Part shown: in pieces, positions 24,720-33,714 of the stretch | Layout of the letters: each line of letters begins with the position of its first letter | Position numbering within the stretch: the stretch's first letter is position 1 | Source: Saccharopolyspora rectivirgula DSM 43747 | GTDB lineage: Bacteria; Actinomycetota; Actinomycetes; Mycobacteriales; Pseudonocardiaceae | Assembly: GCF_000497205.1 (NCBI RefSeq) | Contig: NZ_AYJW01000034.1 | Location: 1-42,245 of the forward strand | DNA: 42,245 bases | Direction: 5' to 3' | The notes under the pieces: model-generated | What the model saw: the letters and a program-made list of their open reading frames with translations, nothing else | Told to the model about the DNA's origin: nothing | Database searches by the model: none | Translations under genes and position numbers: made by a program

Positions 24720-25865
24720 GTGCAGCAGCACGGCTCGGGCAACGGCCAGGTCCACCGGCCGCCGGCGCCCGCACCGGGCACGCGGTGCTCGACCATCGGC
24801 GTCATCGCCAACCCGATGTCCGGCCGCGACATCCGGCGACTGGTGGCGCACGCCTCCGTGTTCCCCAACGCCGAGAAGTCGAACATGGTGCTGCGGATCG
24901 TGGCCGCCGCCGGCGCGCTCGGCGTCGACCGGGTCCTGCTGTCCACCGACCAGTTCGGCGTGGCCGGCGGGGTGCTGCGGGCCGTCCGCCAGCACCGCGC
25001 CACCGAATCCGGGCGGCTTCCCGACCTGGAGTTCTGCGAACTCGACCGCACCACCGGCACCGCCGAGGACACCCGGGCCCTGGTGCGGCGGATGCGGGCC
25101 GCCGGCGCGGAAGTGATCGTCCTGCTCGGCGGGGACGGCACCGTGCGCGCAGCGGCCAGCGAACTGGGCGACACCCCGGTGCTGCCGCTGAGCACCGGAA
25201 CGAACAACGCCTTCCCCCAGATGTGGGAGGCCACTGTCGCCGGCACCGCCGCGGCCCTGGTGGCCACCGGTCTCGTCGATCCCGCGACCGTGGCGCAGCG
25301 GGCGAAACTGCTGCGGGTCACCTGCGGCGACCGGGACGAACTGGCGCTGGTGGACGTGTGCGTGTCCACGGCCGAGCACGTCGGCGCCCGCGCGGTGTGG
25401 CAGGCCAGCAGCCTGCGCGAGCTCTACTGCGCGTTCGCCGAACCCCACGCGACCGGGCTGTCCAGCATCCCCGGGCAACTGCTGCCCACCGGGCGGCACG
25501 AGCCGCGCGGGGTCGCGGTCCGGTTCGCCCCGCAGGACACCGCCCCGCGCACCGTGCTGGCCCCCATCGCCCCCGGCGCGCTCACCACCGTCGGCGTCGC
25601 CGACGCCGAACCACTACCGCTGGACCAACCCCGCAGCAGCGACGTGCCCGCCGGAACGGTCGCCCTCGACGGGGAACGCGAATTCGAGTTCGGCGCAGGC
25701 CAAACCGTGACCGTGACCCTCACCGACCAGGGCCCGCGCGTGCTGGACGTGCGGGCCGTGCTCGCCACCGCCGCCCAACGCGGACTGCTGATCCAGCCCC
25801 CGCCCGCAAGCGCCGCGCCCAACGGCTCGTGGCGCACCGCACCGCACAACGGAGGAATCCCATGA
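24720..25865 (+). CDS. acoX: AcoX, NAD-kinase-like protein of the acetoin operon
   Basis: A 381-residue protein with an ATP-NAD kinase/diacylglycerol-kinase-like fold: IGVIANPMSGRDIRRLVAHASVF near the N-terminus and the nucleotide-binding VLLGGDGTVRAAASELGDTPVLPLSTGTNNAFP. AcoX lies in many acetoin dehydrogenase operons; its exact role is not established. The GTG at 24720 has GGGAGG 5 bp upstream and is preferred over ATG 24699, which lacks a site. The stop overlaps the acoA start by ATGA. A C-terminal strand-rich half (PLDQPRSSDVPAGTVALDGEREFEF) completes the fold. Confidence 0.85.
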   Translation: MQQHGSGNGQVHRPPAPAPGTRCSTIGVIANPMSGRDIRRLVAHASVFPNAEKSNMVLRIVAAAGALGVDRVLLSTDQFGVAGGVLRAVRQHRATESGRLPDLEFCELDRTTGTAEDTRALVRRMRAAGAEVIVLLGGDGTVRAAASELGDTPVLPLSTGTNNAFPQMWEATVAGTAAALVATGLVDPATVAQRAKLLRVTCGDRDELALVDVCVSTAEHVGARAVWQASSLRELYCAFAEPHATGLSSIPGQLLPTGRHEPRGVAVRFAPQDTAPRTVLAPIAPGALTTVGVADAEPLPLDQPRSSDVPAGTVALDGEREFEFGAGQTVTVTLTDQGPRVLDVRAVLATAAQRGLLIQPPPASAAPNGSWRTAPHNGGIP

Positions 25866-26857
25866 CAGGAACGGTTTCCGCGAAACCGGCCGGTGCACTG
25901 GACGAAACCGGCCTGCTCACCGCCTACCGGACGATGCGGACCATCCGGGCCTTCGAAGACCGGGTGCACCAGGAGTTCGCCAAAGGCGACATCCCCGGTT
26001 TCGTGCACCTCTACGCCGGGGAAGAAGCGTCCGCCACCGGGGTGTGCATGCACCTGGACGAGCGGGACGCGATCGCCAGCACCCACCGCGGCCACGGGCA
26101 CTGCATCGCCAAAGGCGTCGACGTCCGGGAGATGATGGCCGAGATCTACGGCCGGCGCACCGGGTCGTGCCGCGGCAAAGGCGGCTCGATGCACATCGCC
26201 GACCTCAGCAAGGGCATGCTGGGCGCCAACGGCATCGTCGGCGGTGGGCCGCCGCTGATCTGCGGCACCGCGCTGGCCGCCAAGATGCAGGGCACCGGCG
26301 GGGTCGGGGTCGCCTTCTTCGGTGACGGCGCCAGCAACCAGGGCACCACGTTGGAGGCGCTCAACCTCGCGTCGGTGTGGAACCTGCCGGCCGTGTTCGT
26401 CGCCGAGAACAACGGCTACGCCGAAGCCACCTCGAGCTCCTGGTCGGTGTCGGTGGACAACATCGCCGACCGGGCGGCCGGATTCGGCATGCCGGGAGTC
26501 ATCGTCGACGGGTTCGACTTCTTCGCGGTGCACGAAGTGGCCGGTGAAGCCATCGAACGCGCCCGCAACGGTGGCGGACCGACCCTGATCGAAGTCAAGT
26601 TCACCCGCTACTACGGGCACTTCGAAGGCGACCAGCAAACCTACCGCAGCAACGAAGTCGCCCGCGCCAAGCAGGAATCCGACTGCCTCAAGGCGTTCCG
26701 CGCCAAGGTCACCGCCAACGGCCAGCTCACCGACGCGCAGCTGGACGAGATCGACCGCGAAGTCGACCAGCTGATCGACGAATCGGTCGCCGCGGCGCTG
26801 GCCGCGCCCGAACCGGGACGCGAAGACCTCGAAACCGACGTCTACATCTCCTACTGA
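25862..26857 (+). CDS. acoA: Acetoin dehydrogenase E1 alpha subunit
   Basis: A 331-residue thiamine-diphosphate-dependent E1 alpha. Features in order: the RTMRTIRAFEDRVHQEF start, DAIASTHRGHGHCIAKG, RRTGSCRGKGGSMHIAD, and the TPP-binding motif GDGASNQGTTLEALNLASVWNLPAVFVAENN. The CRGKGGSMH pattern is shared with acetoin and related diketone or pyruvate E1 enzymes. Together with AcoB it cleaves acetoin to acetaldehyde and a hydroxyethyl unit passed to the E2 lipoyl group. ATGA overlap with acoX; GGAGG site. acoB starts 15 bp downstream. Substrate assignment rests on acoX, acoC and the nearby aldehyde dehydrogenase. Confidence 0.92.
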   Translation: MTGTVSAKPAGALDETGLLTAYRTMRTIRAFEDRVHQEFAKGDIPGFVHLYAGEEASATGVCMHLDERDAIASTHRGHGHCIAKGVDVREMMAEIYGRRTGSCRGKGGSMHIADLSKGMLGANGIVGGGPPLICGTALAAKMQGTGGVGVAFFGDGASNQGTTLEALNLASVWNLPAVFVAENNGYAEATSSSWSVSVDNIADRAAGFGMPGVIVDGFDFFAVHEVAGEAIERARNGGGPTLIEVKFTRYYGHFEGDQQTYRSNEVARAKQESDCLKAFRAKVTANGQLTDAQLDEIDREVDQLIDESVAAALAAPEPGREDLETDVYISY

Positions 26858-26872
26858 CCGGGAAGGTTTCCC

Positions 26873-27886
26873 ATGGCACGCACCATCAGCTACCGCGAAG
26901 CGCTCAACGAGGCACTCGCCCAGGAGATGGAGCGCGACAGCAGCGTCATCGTGCTCGGTGAGGACAACGCGGGCGGCGCGGGAGCCCCCGGCGAACAAGA
27001 CGCCTGGGGCGGTGTCCTCGGCGTCACCAAAGGCCTCTACCACCGGTTCCCGGGACGCGTCCTGGACACGCCGATCAGCGAGTCCGCGTTCATCGGGGCC
27101 GCGATCGGCGCGGCCACCCGCGGCATGCGCCCGGTCGCCGAACTGATGTTCATCGACTTCATGGGCGTGTGCTTCGACCAGATCTTCAACCAGGCGGCCA
27201 AATTCCGCTACATGTTCGGCGGCAAAGCCGTCACCCCGGTCGTCATCCGCACCATGTACGGGGCGGGGCTCAACGCCGCCGCGCAGCACTCCCAAGCCCT
27301 CTACCCGATCTTCACGCACATCCCCGGGCTGAAGGTCGTGCTGCCGTCCTCGCCGTACGAAGCCAAAGGCCTGCTGATCCAAGCGATCCGGGACGACGAC
27401 CCGGTGATCTTCTGCGAGCACAAGGCGATGTACGACGAGACCGGCGACGTGCCCGAAGAGCCGTACGCCATTCCCTTCGGGGAAGCCAACATCGTGCGCG
27501 AAGGAGACGACGTCACCATCGTGGCCCTCGGGCGGATGGTCTCCTTCGCCCAACGAGCCGCCGACGAACTCGCCCGCTCCGGGGTGGAGTGCGACATCAT
27601 CGACCCACGCACCACCAGCCCGCTCGACACCGACACGATCCTGGAAAGCGTCGAGAACACCGGGCGCCTCGTGGTCGTGGACGAAGCCACCCCGCGCTGC
27701 AACCTCGCCACCGACATCTCCGCGCTCGCGGCGCGGGAAGCGTTCGGCGCACTGCGCGCACCGATCGAAATGGTCACCGCACCGCACACCCCGGTGCCGT
27801 TCAGCGCCGCCCTGGAAGACCTCTACATCCCCGACCCGCAGCGCATCGTCAACGCGGTCAAGAAAGTCACGAGCTGGGAGCGCTGA
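26873..27886 (+). CDS. acoB: Acetoin dehydrogenase E1 beta subunit
   Basis: A 337-residue transketolase-like E1 beta subunit. It begins ISYREALNEALAQEMERDSSVIVLGEDN. The pyrimidine-binding and conserved parts are LDTPISESAFIGAAIGAATRGMRPVAELMFIDF and QHSQALYPIFTHIPGLKVVLPSSPYEAKGLL. The C-terminal domain has VEVVDPRT-like VECDIIDPRTTSPLDTDTIL and ends with the usual TPHTPVPFS-like APHTPVPFSAALEDLYIP. It forms the alpha2beta2 E1 with AcoA. It is tightly spaced on both sides (2 bp to acoC). Confidence 0.93.
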   Translation: MARTISYREALNEALAQEMERDSSVIVLGEDNAGGAGAPGEQDAWGGVLGVTKGLYHRFPGRVLDTPISESAFIGAAIGAATRGMRPVAELMFIDFMGVCFDQIFNQAAKFRYMFGGKAVTPVVIRTMYGAGLNAAAQHSQALYPIFTHIPGLKVVLPSSPYEAKGLLIQAIRDDDPVIFCEHKAMYDETGDVPEEPYAIPFGEANIVREGDDVTIVALGRMVSFAQRAADELARSGVECDIIDPRTTSPLDTDTILESVENTGRLVVVDEATPRCNLATDISALAAREAFGALRAPIEMVTAPHTPVPFSAALEDLYIPDPQRIVNAVKKVTSWER

Positions 27887-27888
27887 GC

Positions 27889-29004
27889 ATGACCGACGAC
27901 CGGATCCGGCACGTCACCATGCCCAAGTGGGGGCTGTCGATGACCAGCGGCACGATCACCGAGTGGCTGGGGTCCATCGGCGACCCCGTCACCGACGGCA
28001 CGGAACTGGCCGAAATCGACACCGACAAGATCGCCGGCACCTTGGAATCCACCGAGGAAGGACTGCTGCGCGGCATCGTCGTCCCCGCGGGGGAAGCCGC
28101 CCCCGTGGGCGCGACGATCGCGATCGTCGCCCCGGCCGAGGTGCCCGACAGCGACATCGAGGCCGCGGTCGAACAAGCCCGCGAACAGCTCGCCACCGGC
28201 GAAGTCGAAGCGGACGCAGGCCCGGTGACCAGCAAGACCGAAGTCGGGGGCCGCACCCTCTCCTACGCCACCCTCGGCGACGGTCCCGAGACCGTGGTGC
28301 TGGTGCACGGCTTCGGCGGGGACAAGAACTCCTGGCTGTTCGTCCAAGAACCGCTCGCGCAAGGCCGCACCGTGCACGCCCTGGACCTGCCCGGGCACGG
28401 CGACTCCAGCAAGGACGTGGGCGACGGCAGCCTGTCCACACTGGCCGGTTGCGTCACGGGATTCCTGGACGCGCTCGGCATCGAACGAGCCCACCTGGTC
28501 GGCCACTCGCTGGGCGGCGCGATCGTCACCGCGGCAGCCGCCGCGGCCCCGGAACGGGTGCGGTCGCTGACGCTGGTGGCACCGGCCGGCTTCGGCGCTG
28601 AAGTGAACGCCGACTACCTGCGCGGGTTCGTGTCCGCCAGCACGCGCCGGGAACTCAAACCGCACCTGCGGCAGCTGTTCGCCGACGAATCCCAGGTGAC
28701 CCGGCAACTGGTGGACGACCTGCTGAAGTTCAAACGCATCGACGGGGTCCAGCAAGCCCTGCAAACCCTGCTGGGCACGCTGCTGGACGGCGACAAGCAG
28801 GCCATCGACGCCACCACCGCCCTCGCGGAGGTCACCGCGCCCACCGCGGTGGTGTGGGGCCGGCAAGACCGGGTGGTGCCGATGGTCGAACCCGAGGTGT
28901 TCGGCAACCAGGTCACCTTCCGCGTCGTCGACGACGCCGGGCACATGGTGCACATGGAAAACCCGACAGCCACCCGGGAAACCATCGAATCGGTGCTCGG
29001 CTAG
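27889..29004 (+). CDS. acoC: Acetoin dehydrogenase E2: lipoyl domain fused to alpha/beta hydrolase
   Basis: A 371-residue AcoC-type E2. The N-terminal lipoyl domain (about 5-80) has the lipoylation Lys47 in EIDTDKIAG. A short linker (about 85-115) leads to an alpha/beta hydrolase fold (about 120-370) with oxyanion HGFGGDKNSW, nucleophile elbow GHSLGG, acid WGRQDRVVP and histidine DDAGHMVHME. This hydrolase-type catalytic domain, in place of the usual CAT-like acyltransferase, is characteristic of AcoC. No E1-binding PSBD is evident. No E3 dihydrolipoamide dehydrogenase is encoded here, so a shared one must serve. A strong terminator follows. Confidence 0.92.
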   Translation: MTDDRIRHVTMPKWGLSMTSGTITEWLGSIGDPVTDGTELAEIDTDKIAGTLESTEEGLLRGIVVPAGEAAPVGATIAIVAPAEVPDSDIEAAVEQAREQLATGEVEADAGPVTSKTEVGGRTLSYATLGDGPETVVLVHGFGGDKNSWLFVQEPLAQGRTVHALDLPGHGDSSKDVGDGSLSTLAGCVTGFLDALGIERAHLVGHSLGGAIVTAAAAAAPERVRSLTLVAPAGFGAEVNADYLRGFVSASTRRELKPHLRQLFADESQVTRQLVDDLLKFKRIDGVQQALQTLLGTLLDGDKQAIDATTALAEVTAPTAVVWGRQDRVVPMVEPEVFGNQVTFRVVDDAGHMVHMENPTATRETIESVLG

Positions 29005-29022
29005 CCCCCAGCAGGCAGGACA

Positions 29023-29060
29023 GCGCGCTGCGGCCGCAACCGCGAACGGCCGCAGCGCGC
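29023..29060 (+). terminator. Terminator of the aco operon
   Basis: A perfect 14-bp stem, 29023-29036 with 29047-29060, and a 10-base loop, 18 bp after the acoC stop. It separates the aco operon from the regulator genes. Confidence 0.85.
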
Positions 29061-29101
29061 CAGCACGTCAGCAGGCGAATCCCCCCCCCGGAGGCAGGGC
29101 A

Positions 29102-30604
29102 TTGCCCGACAACGAGTGCGTGAGCACGGAAGTCTTCGAAGACCCGATCGAATACGCGTCGGTGCTGGAACGGGTGTGGAGCGCGGTGCTCAGCGGCGAC
29201 CGAGCGCCCCGCTCCCCCAGGCCCCTGATCTACGAGTCCTGGCAGCGCTCCCTGGCCGCCGACGTGGACCCGAACGACCGGCAAGCACCGGTGGTGTGGG
29301 AGCGCGACGAAGTCCACCAGCGGCGCTCCGCCCACCCGCTGGCAGCCGTGCTCCCCGTGCTGCGGGAAACCGTGCTCAGCGTGGCCGACGAAGCCAAGCA
29401 CGTCATGATCGTGACCGACCAGGACGGTCTGGTGCTGTGGCTGGAGGGCAACACCGGCGTCGCCCGCCGAGCCGAACAGGTGCGCCTGGCCGAAGGCACC
29501 CGGTGGTCGGAAGACGCCATCGGCACCAACGCGATGGGCACCACCCTGGCCGTCGGCAAACCCGTGCAGATCCACTCCGCCGAACACCTGGTGCGCACCT
29601 ACCACGACTGGACGTGCGCGGCCAGCCCCATCCACGACCCGGACACCGGACGCGTGCTGGGCGCGGTGGACATCAGCGGACCGCTGCGCACCATGCACCC
29701 GGCGATGGTCGCCCTGGTGAGCGCGGCAGCGCAGCTGGCCGAAAGCCACCTGCGGGCCCGGATGGCCGTCCGGGACGAGCAGCTGCGCGCCCGCAACATG
29801 CCGCACCTGCGCGGTTTGCGCGGAGAAGCAGGAGCACTGCTCGCCCCCACGGGGCGGGTGCTGGCGGTCGAACCCGGCGACGGCCTGGCGCTGCCGGAAC
29901 GGGTGGACGTCACCCCCGCGCACGGGCGCGTGGTGCTCGCCGACGGTCGAGAAGCGACCCTGGAACCCCTCGCCGAGGGATACCTCCTGCGGCTCGGCCG
30001 CCCCACCAGCAGCCGCGCCCGACGCCCCTCGCTCTCCCTGTCCTTCCTCGACACCCACGGGCCCCGGGCGGTGCTCGACGGCCGGAACATCGCGTTGAGC
30101 CTGCGGCACGCGGAAATCCTCGCCCTGCTGGCCCTGCACCCCACCGGGCTCACCGCCGACCAGCTGGCCTGCCAACTCCACGGCGACCATGGCAACCCGG
30201 TGACCGCCCGGGCCGAGATCCACCGCCTGCGCGCCCACCTCGGGGAACGCGTGATCGCCACCCGGCCCTACCGGTTGACCGCCGAAGTGTGCGCCGACTT
30301 CCTCGACGTGCGCCGGGCCCTGGACAACGGGGACATCAAGACCGCGGCGCAAGCCCACCGGGGGCCGCTGCTGCCCGCTTCGGAAGCCCCGGCGATCCGC
30401 GACGAACGCGAAGAGCTCCTCGCCCGCCTCCGCAGCGCGGCCCTGGGCGGTGGGGACGTCGAAGCGCTGTGGCTGCTCTCCCAACGCGGCCTGGACGACG
30501 ACCTGGAAGTGCTCGGCCAGCTCGCGCACCGGCTACCGGCCAGCGACCCGCGCCGGCACGCCGTGACCGCGCGCATGCAGCGGGTGCTCGCCGAAGAGGA
30601 CTGA
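29102..30604 (+). CDS. GAF-domain transcriptional regulator (AcoR-like, no sigma-54 module)
   Basis: A 500-residue regulator. The N-terminal region YESWQRSLAADVDP is the usual start of AcoR-type sensors. A GAF domain covers about residues 80-215, with WSEDAIGTNAMGTTLAVGKPVQIHSAEHLVRTYHDWTCAASPIHDPDTGRVLGAVDISGP. It lacks the AAA+ and Fis modules of proteobacterial AcoR. After a linker, a winged-helix-like output domain (about 325-400: SLRHAEILALLALHPTGLTADQLACQLHGDHGNPVTARAEIHRLRAHLG) is followed by about 100 extra residues. The TTG at 29102 has GGAGG 7 bp upstream and is preferred over GTG 29120. A nine-C run sits just before that site. It probably controls the aco, ald or alcohol genes. Confidence 0.85.
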   Translation: MPDNECVSTEVFEDPIEYASVLERVWSAVLSGDRAPRSPRPLIYESWQRSLAADVDPNDRQAPVVWERDEVHQRRSAHPLAAVLPVLRETVLSVADEAKHVMIVTDQDGLVLWLEGNTGVARRAEQVRLAEGTRWSEDAIGTNAMGTTLAVGKPVQIHSAEHLVRTYHDWTCAASPIHDPDTGRVLGAVDISGPLRTMHPAMVALVSAAAQLAESHLRARMAVRDEQLRARNMPHLRGLRGEAGALLAPTGRVLAVEPGDGLALPERVDVTPAHGRVVLADGREATLEPLAEGYLLRLGRPTSSRARRPSLSLSFLDTHGPRAVLDGRNIALSLRHAEILALLALHPTGLTADQLACQLHGDHGNPVTARAEIHRLRAHLGERVIATRPYRLTAEVCADFLDVRRALDNGDIKTAAQAHRGPLLPASEAPAIRDEREELLARLRSAALGGGDVEALWLLSQRGLDDDLEVLGQLAHRLPASDPRRHAVTARMQRVLAEED

Positions 30605-30765
30605 CCCGCTCACCCCCGCCGCGAGGCGCGGGAACTGAGCAGCGGGAACCGGCGCCACACGCCGGAACAGCTCTTGCATTCTCCCGCGGCCACAGCTTTC
30701 CTGTCTCCTGTGACCCGGGCAACAAGTCCTGGTTGAACCGGTTCCCCGACCCAGGAGGGGCTGGC

Positions 30766-31974
30766 ATGCGCACTCAGGACCTCGCGACCGCCATGGCGCC
30801 GCAAGCGCATCCACGGCAGCTCGCCCGCGCCCGCGAAGCAGTGCTGGCCGGCCAGCGGCCGCCCACCATGCCGCGTCCGGTGATCGCGAAATCCTGGCAG
30901 CGCGTCCGCGAGCAGGGCGTCGACCCCGACTGCGGTTCCGCCAACCACCCCGTGCCCGCCGGCGAAGTCCACCAGCGCCGCCTGCGGTGCGGACTGTCCG
31001 GGGAAGCGCTGCAGGAACTGCGGGGTGGGCTGGTGCCCGCCGCGGAACGAGCCGGGCACATCGTCGTCATCGTGGACGCCGACGGCCGCGTCCTGTGGCG
31101 GGAAGGGCACCTCCGCGCGATGCGCAACGCCGACCAGCTCGGTTTCATCGAAGGCGCGTCGTGGCGCGAAACCGAGGTCGGCACCAACGCGATCGGCACC
31201 GCGCTCGTCGAAGAAGCCCCGGTGCAAGTCCACTCGTGCGAGCACTACGTGCGCTCCCACCACCCGTGGACGTGCGCGGCCGCGCCCCTGCACGACCCCC
31301 GCGACGGGAGGCTCCTCGGCGCGGTCGACGTCAGCGGGCCGGCCGACACCGTGCACCCCAGCACCCTGGCCCTGGTCCACGCGGTCGCCGGCCTGGCCAA
31401 AGCACGCCTGTGGGAGCAGCACCGCGCCCACCTGGACCGGCTGCGCGCCGTCGGCACCCCCATGCTCGCCAAGCTGAACGGGCAAGCGCTGGTGATCGAC
31501 CACACCGGGTGGGTCGCCGCCTCCACCGGGCTCCCCCCGATCGACCGGGTGGCCCTGCCGGCCGACCTCGACCAGCCCCGCATCTGGCTGCCCGCGTTCG
31601 GGACCTGCCTGGTCGAGCCGCTGCCCGGCGGGATGCTGCTGCGCCTGTGCGGTGACGTTCCCACCACCAGCACCCGGGTGGTCCTCGACCTCCGGCGACC
31701 CGGCCGCCCGACCCTGACCGTGCACCGGGAGTCGGCCAGCTGGACCCACCGCCTCAGCCGGCGCCACGCCGACATCCTGCGCACCCTGGCCGAGAACCCC
31801 GCCGGGTGCACCGCGGCCGACCTCGCCGGCCACCTCTTCCAGGACCGCAGCCGCACGATCACGGTGCGGGCGGAGATGTCCCGGCTCCGCAAGAAGTTCG
31901 GCGACCTGCTCGACCACCGCCCCTACCGCTTCCTCACCGGGCTCGAGGTGAACGTGCTGCGACCGCAGCAGTGA
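30766..31974 (+). CDS. Second GAF-domain transcriptional regulator, paralogue of the preceding gene
   Basis: A 402-residue paralogue of the preceding protein. Shared blocks are KSWQRVREQGVDPD, ETEVGTNAIGTALVEEAPVQVHSCEHYVRSHHPWTCAAAPLHDPRDGRLLGAVDVSGP, and the output domain SRRHADILRTLAENPAGCTAADLAGHLFQDRSRTITVRAEMSRLRKKFGD. It lacks the long C-terminal extension of the first regulator. ATG 30766 follows a good AGGAGGGG site 5 bp away. The 160-bp gap before it probably carries its own promoter. Its stop lies 2 bp from the stop of the convergent transporter gene, with no terminator between. Confidence 0.85.
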   Translation: MRTQDLATAMAPQAHPRQLARAREAVLAGQRPPTMPRPVIAKSWQRVREQGVDPDCGSANHPVPAGEVHQRRLRCGLSGEALQELRGGLVPAAERAGHIVVIVDADGRVLWREGHLRAMRNADQLGFIEGASWRETEVGTNAIGTALVEEAPVQVHSCEHYVRSHHPWTCAAAPLHDPRDGRLLGAVDVSGPADTVHPSTLALVHAVAGLAKARLWEQHRAHLDRLRAVGTPMLAKLNGQALVIDHTGWVAASTGLPPIDRVALPADLDQPRIWLPAFGTCLVEPLPGGMLLRLCGDVPTTSTRVVLDLRRPGRPTLTVHRESASWTHRLSRRHADILRTLAENPAGCTAADLAGHLFQDRSRTITVRAEMSRLRKKFGDLLDHRPYRFLTGLEVNVLRPQQ

Positions 31975-31976
31975 AA

Positions 31977-33346
31977 TCACGGCCTGCCCGTCGACCGCGC
32001 CGCGAAGGGATCCGGCGCGGGTTCTTCCGGCCCGCGAGCGCTCTTCACCAACAGCGCAGCCGCGCCGGCGAAGGCGAGCGGAACGGCCAAGCTGAGGAAG
32101 TAGCCCGCGACACCGAGCGCGTCGAGCAGGAACCCGCCGGACGCGGACCCCAGGATCGACCCCACCCGGCCGAGACCGATCCCCCAGCCGGTCGCGGTGG
32201 CCCGCAACTGCGCGGGATAAGCGTTCGCGATCAGGTAGTTCAACGCGAGCTGCTGGCCACCCACCCCGAAACCGGCCAGGGCGAGCAGCGCGAACACCAG
32301 GGGAAAACTGGTTCCGGCCAAGCTCAGGCCGACCGACAACGCCACCCCGCAGCCGAACATGGCCAGCAGCAGGTTGCGCGGGTCCGCCCTGGACAGCAGC
32401 AGGGAGAGCGGAATTGCGAAGACGATGAACGCGCCGTTCACCGCCACCGTGCCCAGGGCAGCTGCCGATTCCGCAAGCCCCAGCTCGGCCAGCGCGGTCG
32501 GAATCCACAGCAACAGCAGGTACCAGGCGATCCAGTTGAGCAAGTAGATGCTGAACACCGCGATCGTGACGGTGCGGAAGCGACGCTGGAGAAGAGCGGT
32601 GACCGAGCCCGCTTGGTCGCGGCCCCAGCGACTTCGAACTCGGCGTCCTCCGCCGTTTCCACGGCGAAGTAGCAGCGCACCAACCGCCTCACCTGGCGCC
32701 GCGCGGCACCAGTTCCCCTGGTCACCAGCAGGGACGGCGACTCCGGCAGGGCCACCAGGCAGAACGCCGCGAACAGCAGGGGCAGCAGCCCGCCGATCAA
32801 GAAGATCCCCCGCCACCCCACAGCCGGCAGCCACGCGGCAGCGACCAAGCCACCGAGCAACGCTCCCCCGGGCAAGCCGAGCAGCACCAGCGCCATCGCG
32901 ATTCCCCGGTACTTGCTGGCGCTGTACTCCGCGGTCAGCGCCAGCAGCGCAGGAGTGGCTCCTCCCATGCCGATGCCGATCAGGAAGCGCAGCACGACGA
33001 TCTGCTCCGGTGTTCGGGCCGCGCTGCCCAGCAGCGAGAAAAGCCCGAAGCACACCAGGGCCACCAGGACCACGACGCGGCGGCCGAACCGGTCGCTGAG
33101 CGATCCCAGCACCATCGCCCCCAGGCACATGCCGGCGGTGCTCGCCGTGATGACCAGCGTCATGTCGGCCGCGGCGAGACCGAATTCCCCGGCCACGGCT
33201 GGTCCGATGAAAGCGATCGACTGGGTGTCGAACCCGTCCAGCAGGGCGATCAGGAAGCAGATCCCCACCACTCCCCAGCGGCGCGGCCCCATGCGGGTGC
33301 TGTCGACCATTTGGCCGAGGTCGTGCGTGGTGGCGCTGGTGGGCAC
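31977..33346 (-). pseudogene. MFS transporter, aromatic acid:H+ symporter type, one frameshift
   Basis: Read with one correction, this is a 12-helix MFS permease of about 455 residues in the AAHS group. The first helix holds the group signature LIALLDGFDTQSIAFIGPAVA, and the loop 2-3 motif is GSLSDRFGRR. GTG 33346 has a GGAGGAGG site. The frame breaks near 32603: the first part reads into an artificial tail, while the second (VTALLQRRFRTVTIAVFSIYLLNWIAWYLLLLWIP...) continues in another frame to 31977. Adding one G to the minus-strand CGGTC restores a continuous protein with no stops. Likely substrates are organic acids or aromatic acids; near the aco genes, uptake of an alcohol-derived acid is possible. 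Error or recent mutation cannot be told apart here. Confidence 0.75.
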
Positions 33347-33584
33347 GGTGCCTCCTCCGGGGAGCTGGGGCTGCACCGGGCGCGCATCCCCAGCTCAAGA
33401 TGCCCGCTGAACCCGGCGAAGTGAATTACTTGTTTCGTATTGATCCAGACGCTGGAGATGTGCAATCCACCGGAAGATCACGATGAACGGGATTCGCCCG
33501 AGCTGACGCTCGCCACGACCGACCGGGACGTGGTGGCAACAACCGCCTGGAACTCACAGATGCGCTTGCGCAACGGTGGATGAT

Positions 33585-33620
33585 GGGAGCTTTTCTCTCG
33601 GTGAGCGCAGAAAAGTTCCC
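33585..33620. repeat. GGGAACTTTTC-type palindromic element, copy 1
   Basis: Arms 33585-33596 (GGGAGCTTTTCT) and 33609-33620 (AGAAAAGTTCCC), one mismatch, 12-base loop. It lies 95 bp past the stop of the minus-strand flavoprotein gene. The same arms recur at 37329-37372 and 41882-41917. The rest of the 33347-33714 gap shows no gene. Confidence 0.7.
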
Positions 33621-33714
33621 TTCAAGACGATTTGCGTCGAGCACCATTCATCGTGGTACCTGGAGCGGCAGCCCCGACGCGGTGAGCACAACGGGAAGCA
33701 GACCGACCACTTTG

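Noticed and set aside
29081-29089. Nine-C run as a phase-variation switch for the first GAF regulator
   Set aside because: It lies upstream of the ribosome site and outside the coding frame; without population data it is only a homopolymer.
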